This document shows positions 1 through 7,873 of a DNA stretch of 27,488 nucleotides, in pieces. Position 1 is the first letter of the stretch; each line of letters opens with the position of its first letter. The stretch comes from CAYNNP01 sp964398215 (GTDB lineage: Bacteria > Planctomycetota > Planctomycetia > Pirellulales > Pirellulaceae). A program made the position numbers and the translations under genes. The notes below the pieces were generated by a model. It saw nothing but the letters and a program-made list of their open reading frames with translations. It made no database searches and was not told the origin of the DNA. The stretch lies in the NCBI GenBank assembly GCA_964398215.1, contig CAYNNP010000062.1, forward strand, positions 1 through 27,488, read 5' to 3'.

Positions 1-1
1 T

Positions 2-658
2 AACGGGCCACAGTATGGGTTCCCTGGCGCGTGGGGATGGGGGTACGGTTTTACGGGCCCAAGAGCTTTAAAGGGAACAAAGAATCAAGGACTGATATAT
101 GTTGACGGCAAATCAGTCTATTCGACTCTTACACGACCAGCGAAAGACATGTTTTTTATTGCGAATACTCCGGCGGCTGCTAAGCACTACCAATTTGGAT
201 TTCGAGATCCCGGTAGTTCGGTTACTGGCAACCACAACTCGCTGGGTGGATTGGGCCCAATTATTGTCAACGGCTTGGCATACGCCAATCAAAACAAATA
301 CGTTGCAGGAACAACGGGGCCTGCGACTGGTGATCCAGGGCCTTTGCTTAAGCCAAAGCTGATTCAACGCAGCAATGCAACTTTTCAAGCTCTCAATGCT
401 CGTGGCAAAAGAACGGGGAAAACCATCGTTGCGCATCATTCGACTAAGCAACTCTTGATGGTCATCGTCCAGGAAGACGGGAGCGATGGTAAGACCTTGG
501 ACGAGCTGCGCGACACCTTGGTTCAGCTAACGATCGATAACGCAGTGTTCATGGACGGAAGCAATTCGTCCTCCTTAGCGATTGGAAAAAAGATCGTCGT
601 TGCTCCGGCATTCCATAAAGACAATTCGCATCCGGTTGGTATCGGTTTTCGACAGTAG
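2..658 (+). CDS. Phosphodiester glycosidase (NAGPA/DUF2233-like) protein, 5'-truncated by window edge
   Basis: The frame is open from base 2 to the TAG at 656-658, so the N-terminus lies outside the window. An ATG at 149 exists, but about 49 well-formed residues precede it in frame, including GWGYGFTG, so it is probably internal. The C-terminal half carries the signature of the phosphodiester glycosidase family (related to the uncovering enzyme NAGPA): a G-P-I-I-V-N-G strand, a long strand pair, a 'KTLDELRDTL' helix, and F-M-D-G-S-N-S-S-S-L, the counterpart of the usual L-D-G-G-G-S-S-T-L loop. Such domains hydrolyse sugar phosphodiesters and are often exported. The G-to-S/N changes in the loop are unusual. 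Family assignment is moderately sure; substrate unknown. Confidence 0.7.
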   Translation, partial: NGPQYGFPGAWGWGYGFTGPRALKGTKNQGLIYVDGKSVYSTLTRPAKDMFFIANTPAAAKHYQFGFRDPGSSVTGNHNSLGGLGPIIVNGLAYANQNKYVAGTTGPATGDPGPLLKPKLIQRSNATFQALNARGKRTGKTIVAHHSTKQLLMVIVQEDGSDGKTLDELRDTLVQLTIDNAVFMDGSNSSSLAIGKKIVVAPAFHKDNSHPVGIGFRQ

Positions 659-820
659 TGAACTCGCTATTCGTTTTGGCTCTTATCGAACGACTTTGCT
701 CCAAACACAAATTCGATTTACGGTGTCTTTCACCCAAAGACAAGCCCAAGTGACTTTGCTTCATGGCTTTGAAACAGATGGCGATATCGCTCTTTCACGA
801 GTCTTGCTGCTGTACATGAT

Positions 821-935
821 GTCCGTCAGGTACCATCTCCGGGTTAAATTCATCACACCGATCGAGGCGGTCAGTACGCTGGCAAAGAATATCGCCGCAC
901 CATCAAACTTGCAGCTATGAAACAAAGCATGAGTA
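821..935 (+). pseudogene. Relic of an IS3-family transposase (DDE/rve core)
   Basis: Read in the frame starting at 821, the DNA encodes VRQVPSPG, a stop at 845-847, then IHHTDRGGQYAGKEYRR and further on KQSMS ending near 934. H-H-T-D-R-G-x-Q-Y followed about 20 residues later by Q-S-M-S is the hallmark of the catalytic core of IS3-family transposases, where the next residues are normally R-x-G-x-x-x-D-N-A. Here the match stops at about 935, immediately before the stop codon of the glycosylase gene. The stop sits where a leucine (TTA) is expected, so one base change would explain it. No inverted repeats or other full transposase domains were found nearby. This is a dead fragment rather than an active element. 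Confidence 0.75.
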
Positions 936-1553
936 TTATTCCAGTTCCAGGCTTTGCCAAAGGTACCAACAGGCGATCGTTGCGTACGGTCGCCAGGTGC
1001 TTGCGATCTCGGTCATTTGCGCACCACTGGGCAATTCGTCCAATTCATATTGGAGCTTCATCGCGTTCTTGATTCCCAGGTCGTCGACCGGCAGCACATC
1101 AAGTCGCCCCAGCGAAAACATCAAGAACATTTGAGCGGTCCAGCGCCCGATTCCTTTGACCAAAATCAGTTCTTGAATCACCGCTTCGTCGTCGTTGCGA
1201 TGAATCGTATCAAGACAGCAGACTTTGGCTTTCACTTTCTCCGATAGATCCAGGATATACGTCGCCTTTTGGCGCGAGACACCCAACTCACGCAATTCAT
1301 CGAGCGAAAATTCTAGGATCGCATTTGGCGAGATTCTTTCTGGCTGAACTGCATCTGCAAGCCGCCCGCGAATCGTTCGCGCTGCAGCGACGGAAATCTG
1401 CTGCGAAATGATCGAGCCTATCAACGTACCGTAACGATCGCGTTTAGTCCTGGCTGTGAACGGACCGACCGCTTTCAGCAGCCGCTTCATCACGGGGTCG
1501 CGCTTGCGCAAATGAGTGCAAGCGGTTTCGATTTGTTGGGCGTAAAACGGCAT
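936..1553 (-). CDS. alkA: DNA-3-methyladenine glycosylase II (AlkA/Mag-type HhH-GPD)
   Basis: This 205-residue protein belongs to the HhH-GPD superfamily of base-excision-repair glycosylases, which remove alkylated purines such as 3-methyladenine. The helix-hairpin-helix is at residues about 131-140 (LVKGIGRWTA). It is followed by the catalytic-aspartate loop PVDDLG at 155-160, where the second Asp is the expected nucleophile-activating residue. The segment GSIISQQIS at about 46-54 is the conserved helix of this family. The length matches the short bacterial/yeast MAG class, which lacks the extra N-terminal domain of E. coli AlkA. The gene diverges from the infA-like gene with a 74-base gap, and its 3' end abuts a transposase relic. 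Function is well supported; the symbol is by similarity. Confidence 0.9.
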   Translation of the reverse strand: MPFYAQQIETACTHLRKRDPVMKRLLKAVGPFTARTKRDRYGTLIGSIISQQISVAAARTIRGRLADAVQPERISPNAILEFSLDELRELGVSRQKATYILDLSEKVKAKVCCLDTIHRNDDEAVIQELILVKGIGRWTAQMFLMFSLGRLDVLPVDDLGIKNAMKLQYELDELPSGAQMTEIASTWRPYATIACWYLWQSLELE

Positions 1554-1616
1554 CTGGGGTGAACCTTCGATTGATCGGCGTTGTCAATTCGTTGCTTACT
1601 AGACCTTTTCAGTCAC

Positions 1617-1622
1617 AAGGAG
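1617..1622 (+). promoter_or_regulatory. Shine-Dalgarno AAGGAG of infA
   Basis: AAGGAG lies five bases before the ATG at 1628. It is a near-consensus ribosome binding site and fixes the start of the infA-like gene. Confidence 0.8.
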
Positions 1623-1627
1623 AATAG

Positions 1628-1849
1628 ATGACTAAACCTGATGAACGGCTTGTAATTTCTGGTACTGTAACCGAGTCGCTTGCCAACACGCGTTTTCGAG
1701 TACGATTGGAAACGGGGCAAGACATCCACGCCTATCTTGCGGGCAAGCTGAACCGTTTTCGCATTCGCGTCGTACCTGGCGATTCTGTTCGTGTCGAACT
1801 TTCGCCCTACGACCTGCACCGCGGGCGGATCGTTTTTCGCGAAAGGTGA
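1628..1849 (+). CDS. infA: Translation initiation factor IF-1 (possibly a second paralogue)
   Basis: The 73-residue product has the length and S1-like OB fold pattern of IF-1: a GTVTESLANTRFRV segment, then the conserved GDSVRVELSPYDLHRGRIVFR block at the C-terminus. IF-1 binds the 30S A site with IF-2 and IF-3 during initiation. The central segment AYLAGKLNRFRIRVVPGD departs from the usual A-H-I-S-G-K-M-R-K-N-Y-I-R-I. The gene stands alone, not in a ribosomal-protein operon, so it may be an accessory copy. It has an excellent Shine-Dalgarno site. It converges with the RNA-ligase gene, with only eight bases between the two stop codons. Confidence 0.9.
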   Translation: MTKPDERLVISGTVTESLANTRFRVRLETGQDIHAYLAGKLNRFRIRVVPGDSVRVELSPYDLHRGRIVFRER

Positions 1850-1857
1850 TGGCGATC

Positions 1858-3786
1858 TTAAACCAATTGCTGCGGCGATGAAATCTCCGCCGCGATGGCT
1901 GCAAAACTTGCCCGTTCTTGGCACCGCCAGATGATTGCCTCGTTCAACTGATCGTGAATGTCTAGACCGTCAAAAACGGCAAACGATAGATGACGAAAGA
2001 TTGGCTTGCGAGGTTGAAGGGCGATGGCAAGTCGTTTTCGATTTGCATCGGTGCGATCACCAAAGTTGGCAACGAACTCGCGGACGGAAACGGCGTATTG
2101 CGAGATCGCTGCTTCTACTCGTGATACATACGTTGCCAGATTGATCTCGCGACCAAGGCTGCACTTGATCAAATCGCTTTGCATACCGCGCAGGATCAAT
2201 TCCCAGCGAGCCCGGTCGCGGTCGTCCTTGTGTCCTTCGACGGTTCGGTGCAGCAAACGATACCAACGCGACTTGAGCTTGTACTGGCTGCCGTTTTCCA
2301 GACGGACAATGCAACCTTCACGGTTTGTCCAATCTTCGATCTCGTCGATCCAAGTTTTAAGAGGTTTCGAAACGTCGTATCGTTTTACACATTCCACACC
2401 AAACTGCGACGCGAGTTTTAACAATTCAGTGTAGCCCACAAGACTCCCCGAGATGTTATCACGGATTCCAGTCAACACTAAACGGTCGACTGGATGGTCC
2501 ATAACAATCCACCGCTTCCGGCTGCACCACTCGAACAATGGTGTATGCCTTTTGGCTTGGCAGTGGACGATCAGCCCATCGTAGTCAGCACTGGCGGATG
2601 TCGCAAAGTCCGAAGCATCGTTGGCAATTTGCGAAGTTCCACGGCGGGTTCGCCATACGTTGCCGTGTGATTCTGATGCAGTCGGAAAGACCAAGCTGCC
2701 GTCGAGTTTCTCCAACACCTCTGCCTTGACGAATTCGTCTTGCGTCAGTTGATCGATCGGTTTGAAGTTCGCGTAGGGACGTGACAAGAGAGTTCCATCT
2801 GCGGCAAATGTAATTCCCCGAGTTTCTAATCGATTGACTTGCTGTCGAAACTTGGCTTTCGTTTCAGCTTGCCCCAAAGTGTTGGCTTTTTTGCTTTGAC
2901 GTTCATTGACGAATATGGCGCCGCCATCGAACCAATGATACGTCCGAACACCAGAAACCATCTGCGACAACTGCCGCATCTCTGGCAATCTTGGCGCATG
3001 ATGGTCAGTTGGCAGTGGATGTACGGTCACGCCACTATGCTGACGAACAAACTCTGCGACGTCTGCAACCACCTGTGCGAGCGATTCGGGCAACTCACAC
3101 TCTGGATAGTCGCGGCGGAATTTTCTCCATCGACGAATGCTGCCACGGCTTGTTCCCATTTCGCAGCGCAATAGCCGATTCAATCGCCATGGCGGCGCAT
3201 CGCGACTGTCCATCGCAGAATCAACCGCGATTTTAAGTTTGGCTGGATCCAATTCACTATGCCGCACCATCAACCACAGGTCCGCCAAGTCTTTTGGACG
3301 CCATGAGTAGCCTTCGCGCTCGATCAATCCATGTAGCTTCCATCCAAACCCAAGCTCGGGTGCCACGGACAGGAACTGAAGGTCGTACCCAGCAGATTTG
3401 ATCGGAACCATAACAGCTGGTAGCGGGATGGGATCGTTGAATCCGATATCGACCTGCAATTGGGACGATTGCCCATTGAAAATGCAAGGCGCCAAAATTC
3501 GCACGCCTGGAAAATCAGTGTCTGCAAAAATCGATTCGACTTGCGCGTTGGCCGTATCAAAGACAATGCCATCGTTCAGATCCGTTCGCAGCGCTGCGAT
3601 CATCTCCCTGCCGGCCAGCTTTGGGTCATCGTGGCCGACAGCGACGAAATCCAAATCGTCACAATTTCGCCGCGATACGCCGACCCACAACCCAGTCACA
3701 TAACTTCCACGAACCAACATCGTAGTTTCCGTGGCGTATTTGGTTTGTCGAGCGATCGCGGCGGTAAGGATGCGCCGATCGATCAT
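1858..3786 (-). CDS. AbiEii-type nucleotidyltransferase fused to T4 Rnl1-type RNA ligase
   Basis: This 642-residue protein has two catalytic halves. Residues 1 to about 215 look like an AbiEii/MenT-type nucleotidyltransferase: LVRGSYVTG with the G-S motif at 28-29, a DDLDF acid cluster at 43-47, a third acid in LQVDIGF near 113, and a K-D-L-A-D-L helix at 165-170. Residues about 255-642 match phage T4 RNA ligase 1: RGITF at 323-327 followed by SRPYANFK, motif I EKLDGS with nucleotidyl-lysine K360, motif III FEW at 418-420 with the I-V strand after it, motif IV EGCIV at 490-494, motif V KLK at 503-505, and a helical C-terminal domain. Rnl1 joins 3'-OH and 5'-phosphate RNA ends through ligase-AMP and RNA-AMP intermediates. 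The ATG at 3786 was chosen over the GTG at 3795 because it forms an ATGA overlap with the preceding gene. An RNA repair role is inferred; ligase family membership is strong. Confidence 0.88.
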   Translation of the reverse strand: MIDRRILTAAIARQTKYATETTMLVRGSYVTGLWVGVSRRNCDDLDFVAVGHDDPKLAGREMIAALRTDLNDGIVFDTANAQVESIFADTDFPGVRILAPCIFNGQSSQLQVDIGFNDPIPLPAVMVPIKSAGYDLQFLSVAPELGFGWKLHGLIEREGYSWRPKDLADLWLMVRHSELDPAKLKIAVDSAMDSRDAPPWRLNRLLRCEMGTSRGSIRRWRKFRRDYPECELPESLAQVVADVAEFVRQHSGVTVHPLPTDHHAPRLPEMRQLSQMVSGVRTYHWFDGGAIFVNERQSKKANTLGQAETKAKFRQQVNRLETRGITFAADGTLLSRPYANFKPIDQLTQDEFVKAEVLEKLDGSLVFPTASESHGNVWRTRRGTSQIANDASDFATSASADYDGLIVHCQAKRHTPLFEWCSRKRWIVMDHPVDRLVLTGIRDNISGSLVGYTELLKLASQFGVECVKRYDVSKPLKTWIDEIEDWTNREGCIVRLENGSQYKLKSRWYRLLHRTVEGHKDDRDRARWELILRGMQSDLIKCSLGREINLATYVSRVEAAISQYAVSVREFVANFGDRTDANRKRLAIALQPRKPIFRHLSFAVFDGLDIHDQLNEAIIWRCQERASFAAIAAEISSPQQLV

Positions 3787-4454
3787 GCCCACCACGCATC
3801 CATTTGGTGAGCCGTGTCAAAAACAACGGTCTCACGTTTCGTCTCTACGACTTGAAAATCGTTGTCCGCCAAAGCACGTTGGACGTTTTCAATCGTCGCG
3901 TCAGCCGATGACTGGTCGCCTTGATAGATCCGCAAGTTAGCGAACTGGATAACAGTGGACTCGGTGCGCTGGAACGGATTGCGTGATGGCACGAAACCGT
4001 AGCGGTCGCCAAGTTGATTCAATCGCGCAAAGTCGTGTTCATAAACATCTGCGTTGATCTGCAGTTTGATATGAACTTCGTGGTAATTTTCTTTGGAGAA
4101 CGGTGTGACCGTCGGCAAAGATTCGTGCTCAAGCTTTGCACGCTGAACGGGCAAGCCCGCTTGGTCAGCAAGCTCGCAAAGCTCCGTTAGCCGCTGTGAA
4201 ATACGTCCAACGGCGCCGGCCAATTGGTCGCGAAAATGCACCGTGATCATGACGTCACGCTGTTGGCGATCGTCTTTCTGAAGATCAACGACCGTGAACT
4301 TGACTTTGTGATTCCGGCAGAACGCTTTGCACTCTTGCATTCGATCAGCGTCGATCTGCACCGTAAGATGGGCGTGGAATTTTCCAACCAGGGCACTGAA
4401 TCCTTCGCTGCAATAGCGAACAAGTGATTCAACCGTTTTTTCTGTAGCATTCAT
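3783..4454 (-). CDS. Unnamed duplicated-fold protein with H-x-T motif, partner of the RNA ligase fusion
   Basis: I do not recognise a named family with certainty. The 223-residue protein appears to consist of two similar halves of alternating strands and helices. Half one begins with KFHAHLTV (residues 25-32) and ends near RAKLE at 105-109. Half two begins with YHEVHIKLQI (124-133) and ends with VVFDT near 210-214. A-H-L-T-V fits the h-H-h-T-h motif of 2H phosphoesterases, but the second copy reads V-H-I-K-L, so a classical two-motif active site is not complete. No signal peptide or membrane helix is seen, so it is probably cytoplasmic. It is the first gene of a two-gene operon; its TGA overlaps the ATG of the RNA ligase gene (ATGA), which implies coupled translation and a joint role. 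Possible roles are RNA-end binding or cyclic-phosphate processing; both are inference. Confidence 0.8.
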   Translation of the reverse strand: MNATEKTVESLVRYCSEGFSALVGKFHAHLTVQIDADRMQECKAFCRNHKVKFTVVDLQKDDRQQRDVMITVHFRDQLAGAVGRISQRLTELCELADQAGLPVQRAKLEHESLPTVTPFSKENYHEVHIKLQINADVYEHDFARLNQLGDRYGFVPSRNPFQRTESTVIQFANLRIYQGDQSSADATIENVQRALADNDFQVVETKRETVVFDTAHQMDAWWA

Positions 4455-4515
4455 GTTCGTGGATCACCGCCGTTCTATGTTGCCACAATCGATCGCTAAC
4501 TCTTGCTGGCCCCCT

Positions 4516-4556
4516 AAAAGAGACAAACCCGCCAAATTGGTTCGCTGTCTCTTTTT
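4516..4556 (-). terminator. Intrinsic terminator of the M28 peptidase gene (symmetrical)
   Basis: A perfect 10-base-pair stem pairs AAAAGAGACA (4516-4525) with TGTCTCTTTT (4546-4555). The loop is 20 bases and contains a further AACC/GGTT pairing. On the minus strand the stem ends in TTTT; on the plus strand it runs into CTTTTTG, so it could act both ways. It sits between the stop of the peptidase gene and the start of the RNA-ligase operon, so it should insulate that operon from upstream read-through. Confidence 0.75.
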
Positions 4557-4605
4557 GTGTCTGGCAGATGAATTCCGATTAACGATTGAATCACACTCTC
4601 GCCGG

Positions 4606-7600
4606 TCATTCGCGCGCGGCGGGGGTAATCCGCAGCGTCATGGTTTTTTCACCGCGTTTGACGATGATATCGACCTCCTCTCCGATCTTCAGAGCTTCGA
4701 TCGCGTAAGTGTAGTCATAGATGTTCTCGATTTTCTTGCTGGCAAGCCGAAGGATAATGTCGCCGCCTTGCACTCCAGCCTTCGCTGCTGGCCCGTTTTT
4801 GCCGACACCACTGAGTTTCAATCCTTTGATGTCGCCAGCGACGTAATCTGGAATCGTCCCCAAATACGCTGTCAGTCGCGCGCGTGGGACTTCCTCTTTC
4901 GATTCGCCTTCCTGAAGCTTGAACTCGGGAACTTTTGTTGACGTGAGCATTCCGCGGGCAAGCAATGCGAACAGCCGTGCCGTTTTCGCTGCTCCCTCAT
5001 AGTTCAATTTGTCGGCAGTATCGCGCGGAGTGTGATAATCTTCATGAGCACCCGTGAAGGCTGAAAGGATCGGAACATCGCGCGACACAAAAGCAGACGC
5101 ATCGGTCGGCAATCGAGTGCTGGTTGGATCAAGCTTGAGGCTCAAGCCGACTGGAATGTTCCGGCGTTGCACTTCGGCTTCAAATCCCGGTGACGAACCG
5201 ATGCCTTGCACGACCAATTTTTCGCGAAGCCGCCCCACCATATCTAGATTCAAATAGGCTGCAATCGCGGGAGTAAGCGGCACATCCATTGGGTTGACCC
5301 CATGAGCGTGTGCCTGACTGAAGTCAATTTTGGGCGCGGCCTTGGCGTGCGGATTCGCTGGCGCCTTCTTGTTATCCTTTGCAGCGTCATCAGATTTATC
5401 ATCCGCATCCGCATGTGGGTCGGTGCCAGCCGCATGGGCATGGGCGTGGGGGTCAGCGACGAACTTGGGAGCGTTCGGGTACAAGTCGTAGTATTCTTTT
5501 ACGAATTGTTTTGATCCAAACAACCCAAGTTCTTCTCCACTCCAAGCCGCCAGTACGAAATCACGTTTGGCTTTCAAGCGACCGGCTTTCTTTTCAGCTG
5601 CCAGGTATTGAGCGATCTCTAGCATCACAGCAACGCCACTCGCATTGTCATCGGCACCAAAGTGAATTTGATCGATTTCATCGTCCTTCGCCAGGCTATT
5701 GCTACCGCCACCACTGCCAAGGTGATCAATATGAGCGCCCAGTATGACGACCGGATTTGTAAAGTCTGCCTTGTCGCCGCCATTCAGTCGCGCGACAACA
5801 TTGCGGCCAATCCCGGTGTTGCGTTTGATGCCAATTTTTGCCGATAGCTTAACGCCTTCCAGCAGAATTCCCATTTGCAAGGAACCATCATCAAGTTTGG
5901 TTTGTGTCGCTTCAAGGTTTTCGTTGGCGGCCTTGAACATATCGCTGGCCACTGCATCACTAATCGACACGACACCGATACTGACAGCGGCTTGGGAAGC
6001 GTCTTTATCAAAACGCATCAAATCGTTTTTTACTTTGCTAGTGGGTCCAGCAACAAAGATGATTCCTTTCGCACCCAAATCGCGAGCAATGGTAGCTTTG
6101 CGGCGCGGCGCGCTAAAACGGGCCAATTGCTGACGACGTTCGGCCGTGATTTCTTGCGGCAAGTCACGGAGAACCATGACCCATTTGCCGGCAACGTCCA
6201 GGTGCACATAACTGTCATATTCTTGGACGCCCTCGCTTGGTGGTACGACCATCCCGTAGCCAGCAAACACGACTTCAGATTCTGACACCTCGCCAACATC
6301 GGAGAACGTCATCGGCCGCCACTGCTTATCAAGTTCTAGGTTTGTATTCCCGAACTTCAATTGGTTCTGATCGGTCAGTGTCGATCCCGCTGGGAACTCA
6401 AAAGATTGGTAAAACGTGCCCTTTTGGCCAGCCGGTTCGAATCCCAGACTTTCTAGATACGCTGCCACATAGGCCGTCGCACGTCGCTCGCCTTCGGTAC
6501 CGGTCAAACGGCCGCCAAGTTCCTTGCGGGTCAAGTAATCGACGTGACGCATTACGTCAGTCGGCAAGAACTCGGGCGTTGATGCGTCTGCTGCCGCCAG
6601 CGCTGCTGATCGATCACCACCGTCTTGATCCAACTTCAAAAGCTCGCGGGCTTTTTGGTCGTCCCAGTCCGCCATGAAAATCTGCGATCGCTTGACGGCG
6701 GTTCGTGTCGAAGTCCAAGACAATCGATTTCCATCGGGTAAGAAAACGGGCAAGCTGTCAAATCCTTTGACATGCGTCACACGAACTGGTTCGCCCTTGC
6801 CGTCAGCCCGAACCAAGTACAGCTCGAAATTTCCAAATCCATGTTTGTTGGTTCCAAAGATCAGGTAGTCGCCACTGGGATGGTAGTACGGCGCCCAGCT
6901 CATCGCGTTAATGTTGGTCAAGCGTTGGACATCGCTGCCATCGATCTTCATTGAATAAATTTCAGCCGTTAGGCCGTCAATCGAAAACCGCCGCCAGCAA
7001 ATTCGTTGTCCGTTCGGCGAAAAGAACGGTCCGCCATCGTAGCCAGGAACATTCGTCAGGCGTTTCACATTTGATCCATCTGCGTTCATCAGATAGATCT
7101 CGTTCATATACGCAGCATCGGTCTTGAAGAGCTGCGTTTCGCGCTCGCTAAGTTTTCGCTCAAACGCTTGTCGGTTGGAGGCAAACGCGATCAATTTTCC
7201 ATCGGGGCTGTAACTCCCTTCCGCATCGTAGCCCTTTGCATCGGTCAGTTGTCGGTACTTACCCGACTCGGTGCGTTCAAAAAGTTCATAGGTTGGATCG
7301 TAATCCCAGGCGTAACGTCGATCTTTGCCGGACTTGCGAAAATCCAGTTCAGCCTGTTGTTTGTCGCGTGCTTTCGGATCGGTATGGGTGCTGGCAAACA
7401 ACACACGCTTGCCGTCAGGATGAATCCAAGCGCAAGTAGTTTTACCATGACCAGGTGATACTTTTTCAATGTCGCCGGTTTCCAAATCCATCCGATAGAT
7501 TTGATAGAACGGATTGGCTGGATCACGCTCGCTTTGGAACACCATTTTGGTGCCGTCAGAACTGAAATATCCTTCACCAGCACGCTTGCCCTCGAAAGTG

Positions 7601-7806
7601 ATCTGTCGCACATTTTTCAGCAGCAAGGTTTCGCGTTTTTCGGCTTCGGCGCGGAGACGTTTTTCTTCGCGTTTTTCGGCTTCGACTTCGGCGCGGAGAC
7701 GTTTTGCTTCGGCCACGTCAATTATGATCGAATCCTGCGACATGCCGACGTTGGCAGTCAGGCACAAGATTAGGATTGCGAAAATCGGTTTGGTCAATTT
7801 CAACAT
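4606..7806 (-). CDS. Secreted TolB-propeller / M28 zinc peptidase / PDZ protein
   Basis: The 1066-residue product starts with a signal peptide (hydrophobic stretch 7-19). A charged coiled coil follows (about 31-60), encoded by an imperfect DNA duplication. Residues about 65-390 hold TolB/PD40 propeller repeats such as YSPDGKLIAFASNR and FFSPNGQRICW. Residues about 415-955 form an M28 aminopeptidase domain with an inserted PA-like region (about 500-650). Its zinc and catalytic residues are visible: H692 and D694 in GAHIDH, the ADD pair at 718-720, E758/E759 in SGEELG, D855 in NLDMVG, and H925 in DYHTPRDT. A His/Ala/Asp-rich insert lies at about 785-836. A C-terminal PDZ domain (about 975-1063) contains GPAAKAGVQGGDIIL. 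Likely role: periplasmic or surface-bound exopeptidase. The gene is monocistronic and followed by a clear terminator. Confidence 0.93.
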   Translation of the reverse strand: MLKLTKPIFAILILCLTANVGMSQDSIIIDVAEAKRLRAEVEAEKREEKRLRAEAEKRETLLLKNVRQITFEGKRAGEGYFSSDGTKMVFQSERDPANPFYQIYRMDLETGDIEKVSPGHGKTTCAWIHPDGKRVLFASTHTDPKARDKQQAELDFRKSGKDRRYAWDYDPTYELFERTESGKYRQLTDAKGYDAEGSYSPDGKLIAFASNRQAFERKLSERETQLFKTDAAYMNEIYLMNADGSNVKRLTNVPGYDGGPFFSPNGQRICWRRFSIDGLTAEIYSMKIDGSDVQRLTNINAMSWAPYYHPSGDYLIFGTNKHGFGNFELYLVRADGKGEPVRVTHVKGFDSLPVFLPDGNRLSWTSTRTAVKRSQIFMADWDDQKARELLKLDQDGGDRSAALAAADASTPEFLPTDVMRHVDYLTRKELGGRLTGTEGERRATAYVAAYLESLGFEPAGQKGTFYQSFEFPAGSTLTDQNQLKFGNTNLELDKQWRPMTFSDVGEVSESEVVFAGYGMVVPPSEGVQEYDSYVHLDVAGKWVMVLRDLPQEITAERRQQLARFSAPRRKATIARDLGAKGIIFVAGPTSKVKNDLMRFDKDASQAAVSIGVVSISDAVASDMFKAANENLEATQTKLDDGSLQMGILLEGVKLSAKIGIKRNTGIGRNVVARLNGGDKADFTNPVVILGAHIDHLGSGGGSNSLAKDDEIDQIHFGADDNASGVAVMLEIAQYLAAEKKAGRLKAKRDFVLAAWSGEELGLFGSKQFVKEYYDLYPNAPKFVADPHAHAHAAGTDPHADADDKSDDAAKDNKKAPANPHAKAAPKIDFSQAHAHGVNPMDVPLTPAIAAYLNLDMVGRLREKLVVQGIGSSPGFEAEVQRRNIPVGLSLKLDPTSTRLPTDASAFVSRDVPILSAFTGAHEDYHTPRDTADKLNYEGAAKTARLFALLARGMLTSTKVPEFKLQEGESKEEVPRARLTAYLGTIPDYVAGDIKGLKLSGVGKNGPAAKAGVQGGDIILRLASKKIENIYDYTYAIEALKIGEEVDIIVKRGEKTMTLRITPAARE
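7630..7705 (-). repeat. Imperfect tandem repeat encoding the coiled coil of the peptidase
   Basis: The plus strand shows TTCGCGTTTTTCGGCTTC followed by GGCGCGGAGACGTTTT, first from 7630 and again from 7666. The second copy differs by a six-base insertion (GACTTC). The unit of about 36-42 bases encodes the repeated R-L-R-A-E-x-E-A-E-K-R-E heptads after the signal peptide. Recent duplication by slippage is the simplest reading. Confidence 0.8.
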
Positions 7807-7873
7807 GCGTGTCTATAGATTCGATGGAGTGATCGATGGAATCGGTAAATGTTAATCGGAGCTTTTCATTCTA

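Noticed and set aside
582..920. Plus-strand open frame of 112 codons
   Set aside because: It starts inside the first gene, and the transposase signature is in a different frame, so this frame is chance.
4453..4941. Plus-strand open frame of 162 codons
   Set aside because: It overlaps the end of the peptidase gene and the terminator, has no family likeness, and is a shadow of the minus-strand gene.
6434..6445. GGTTCGAATCCC resembles a tRNA T-arm on the plus strand
   Set aside because: It lies inside the peptidase coding sequence and no acceptor stem or anticodon arm can be folded around it.
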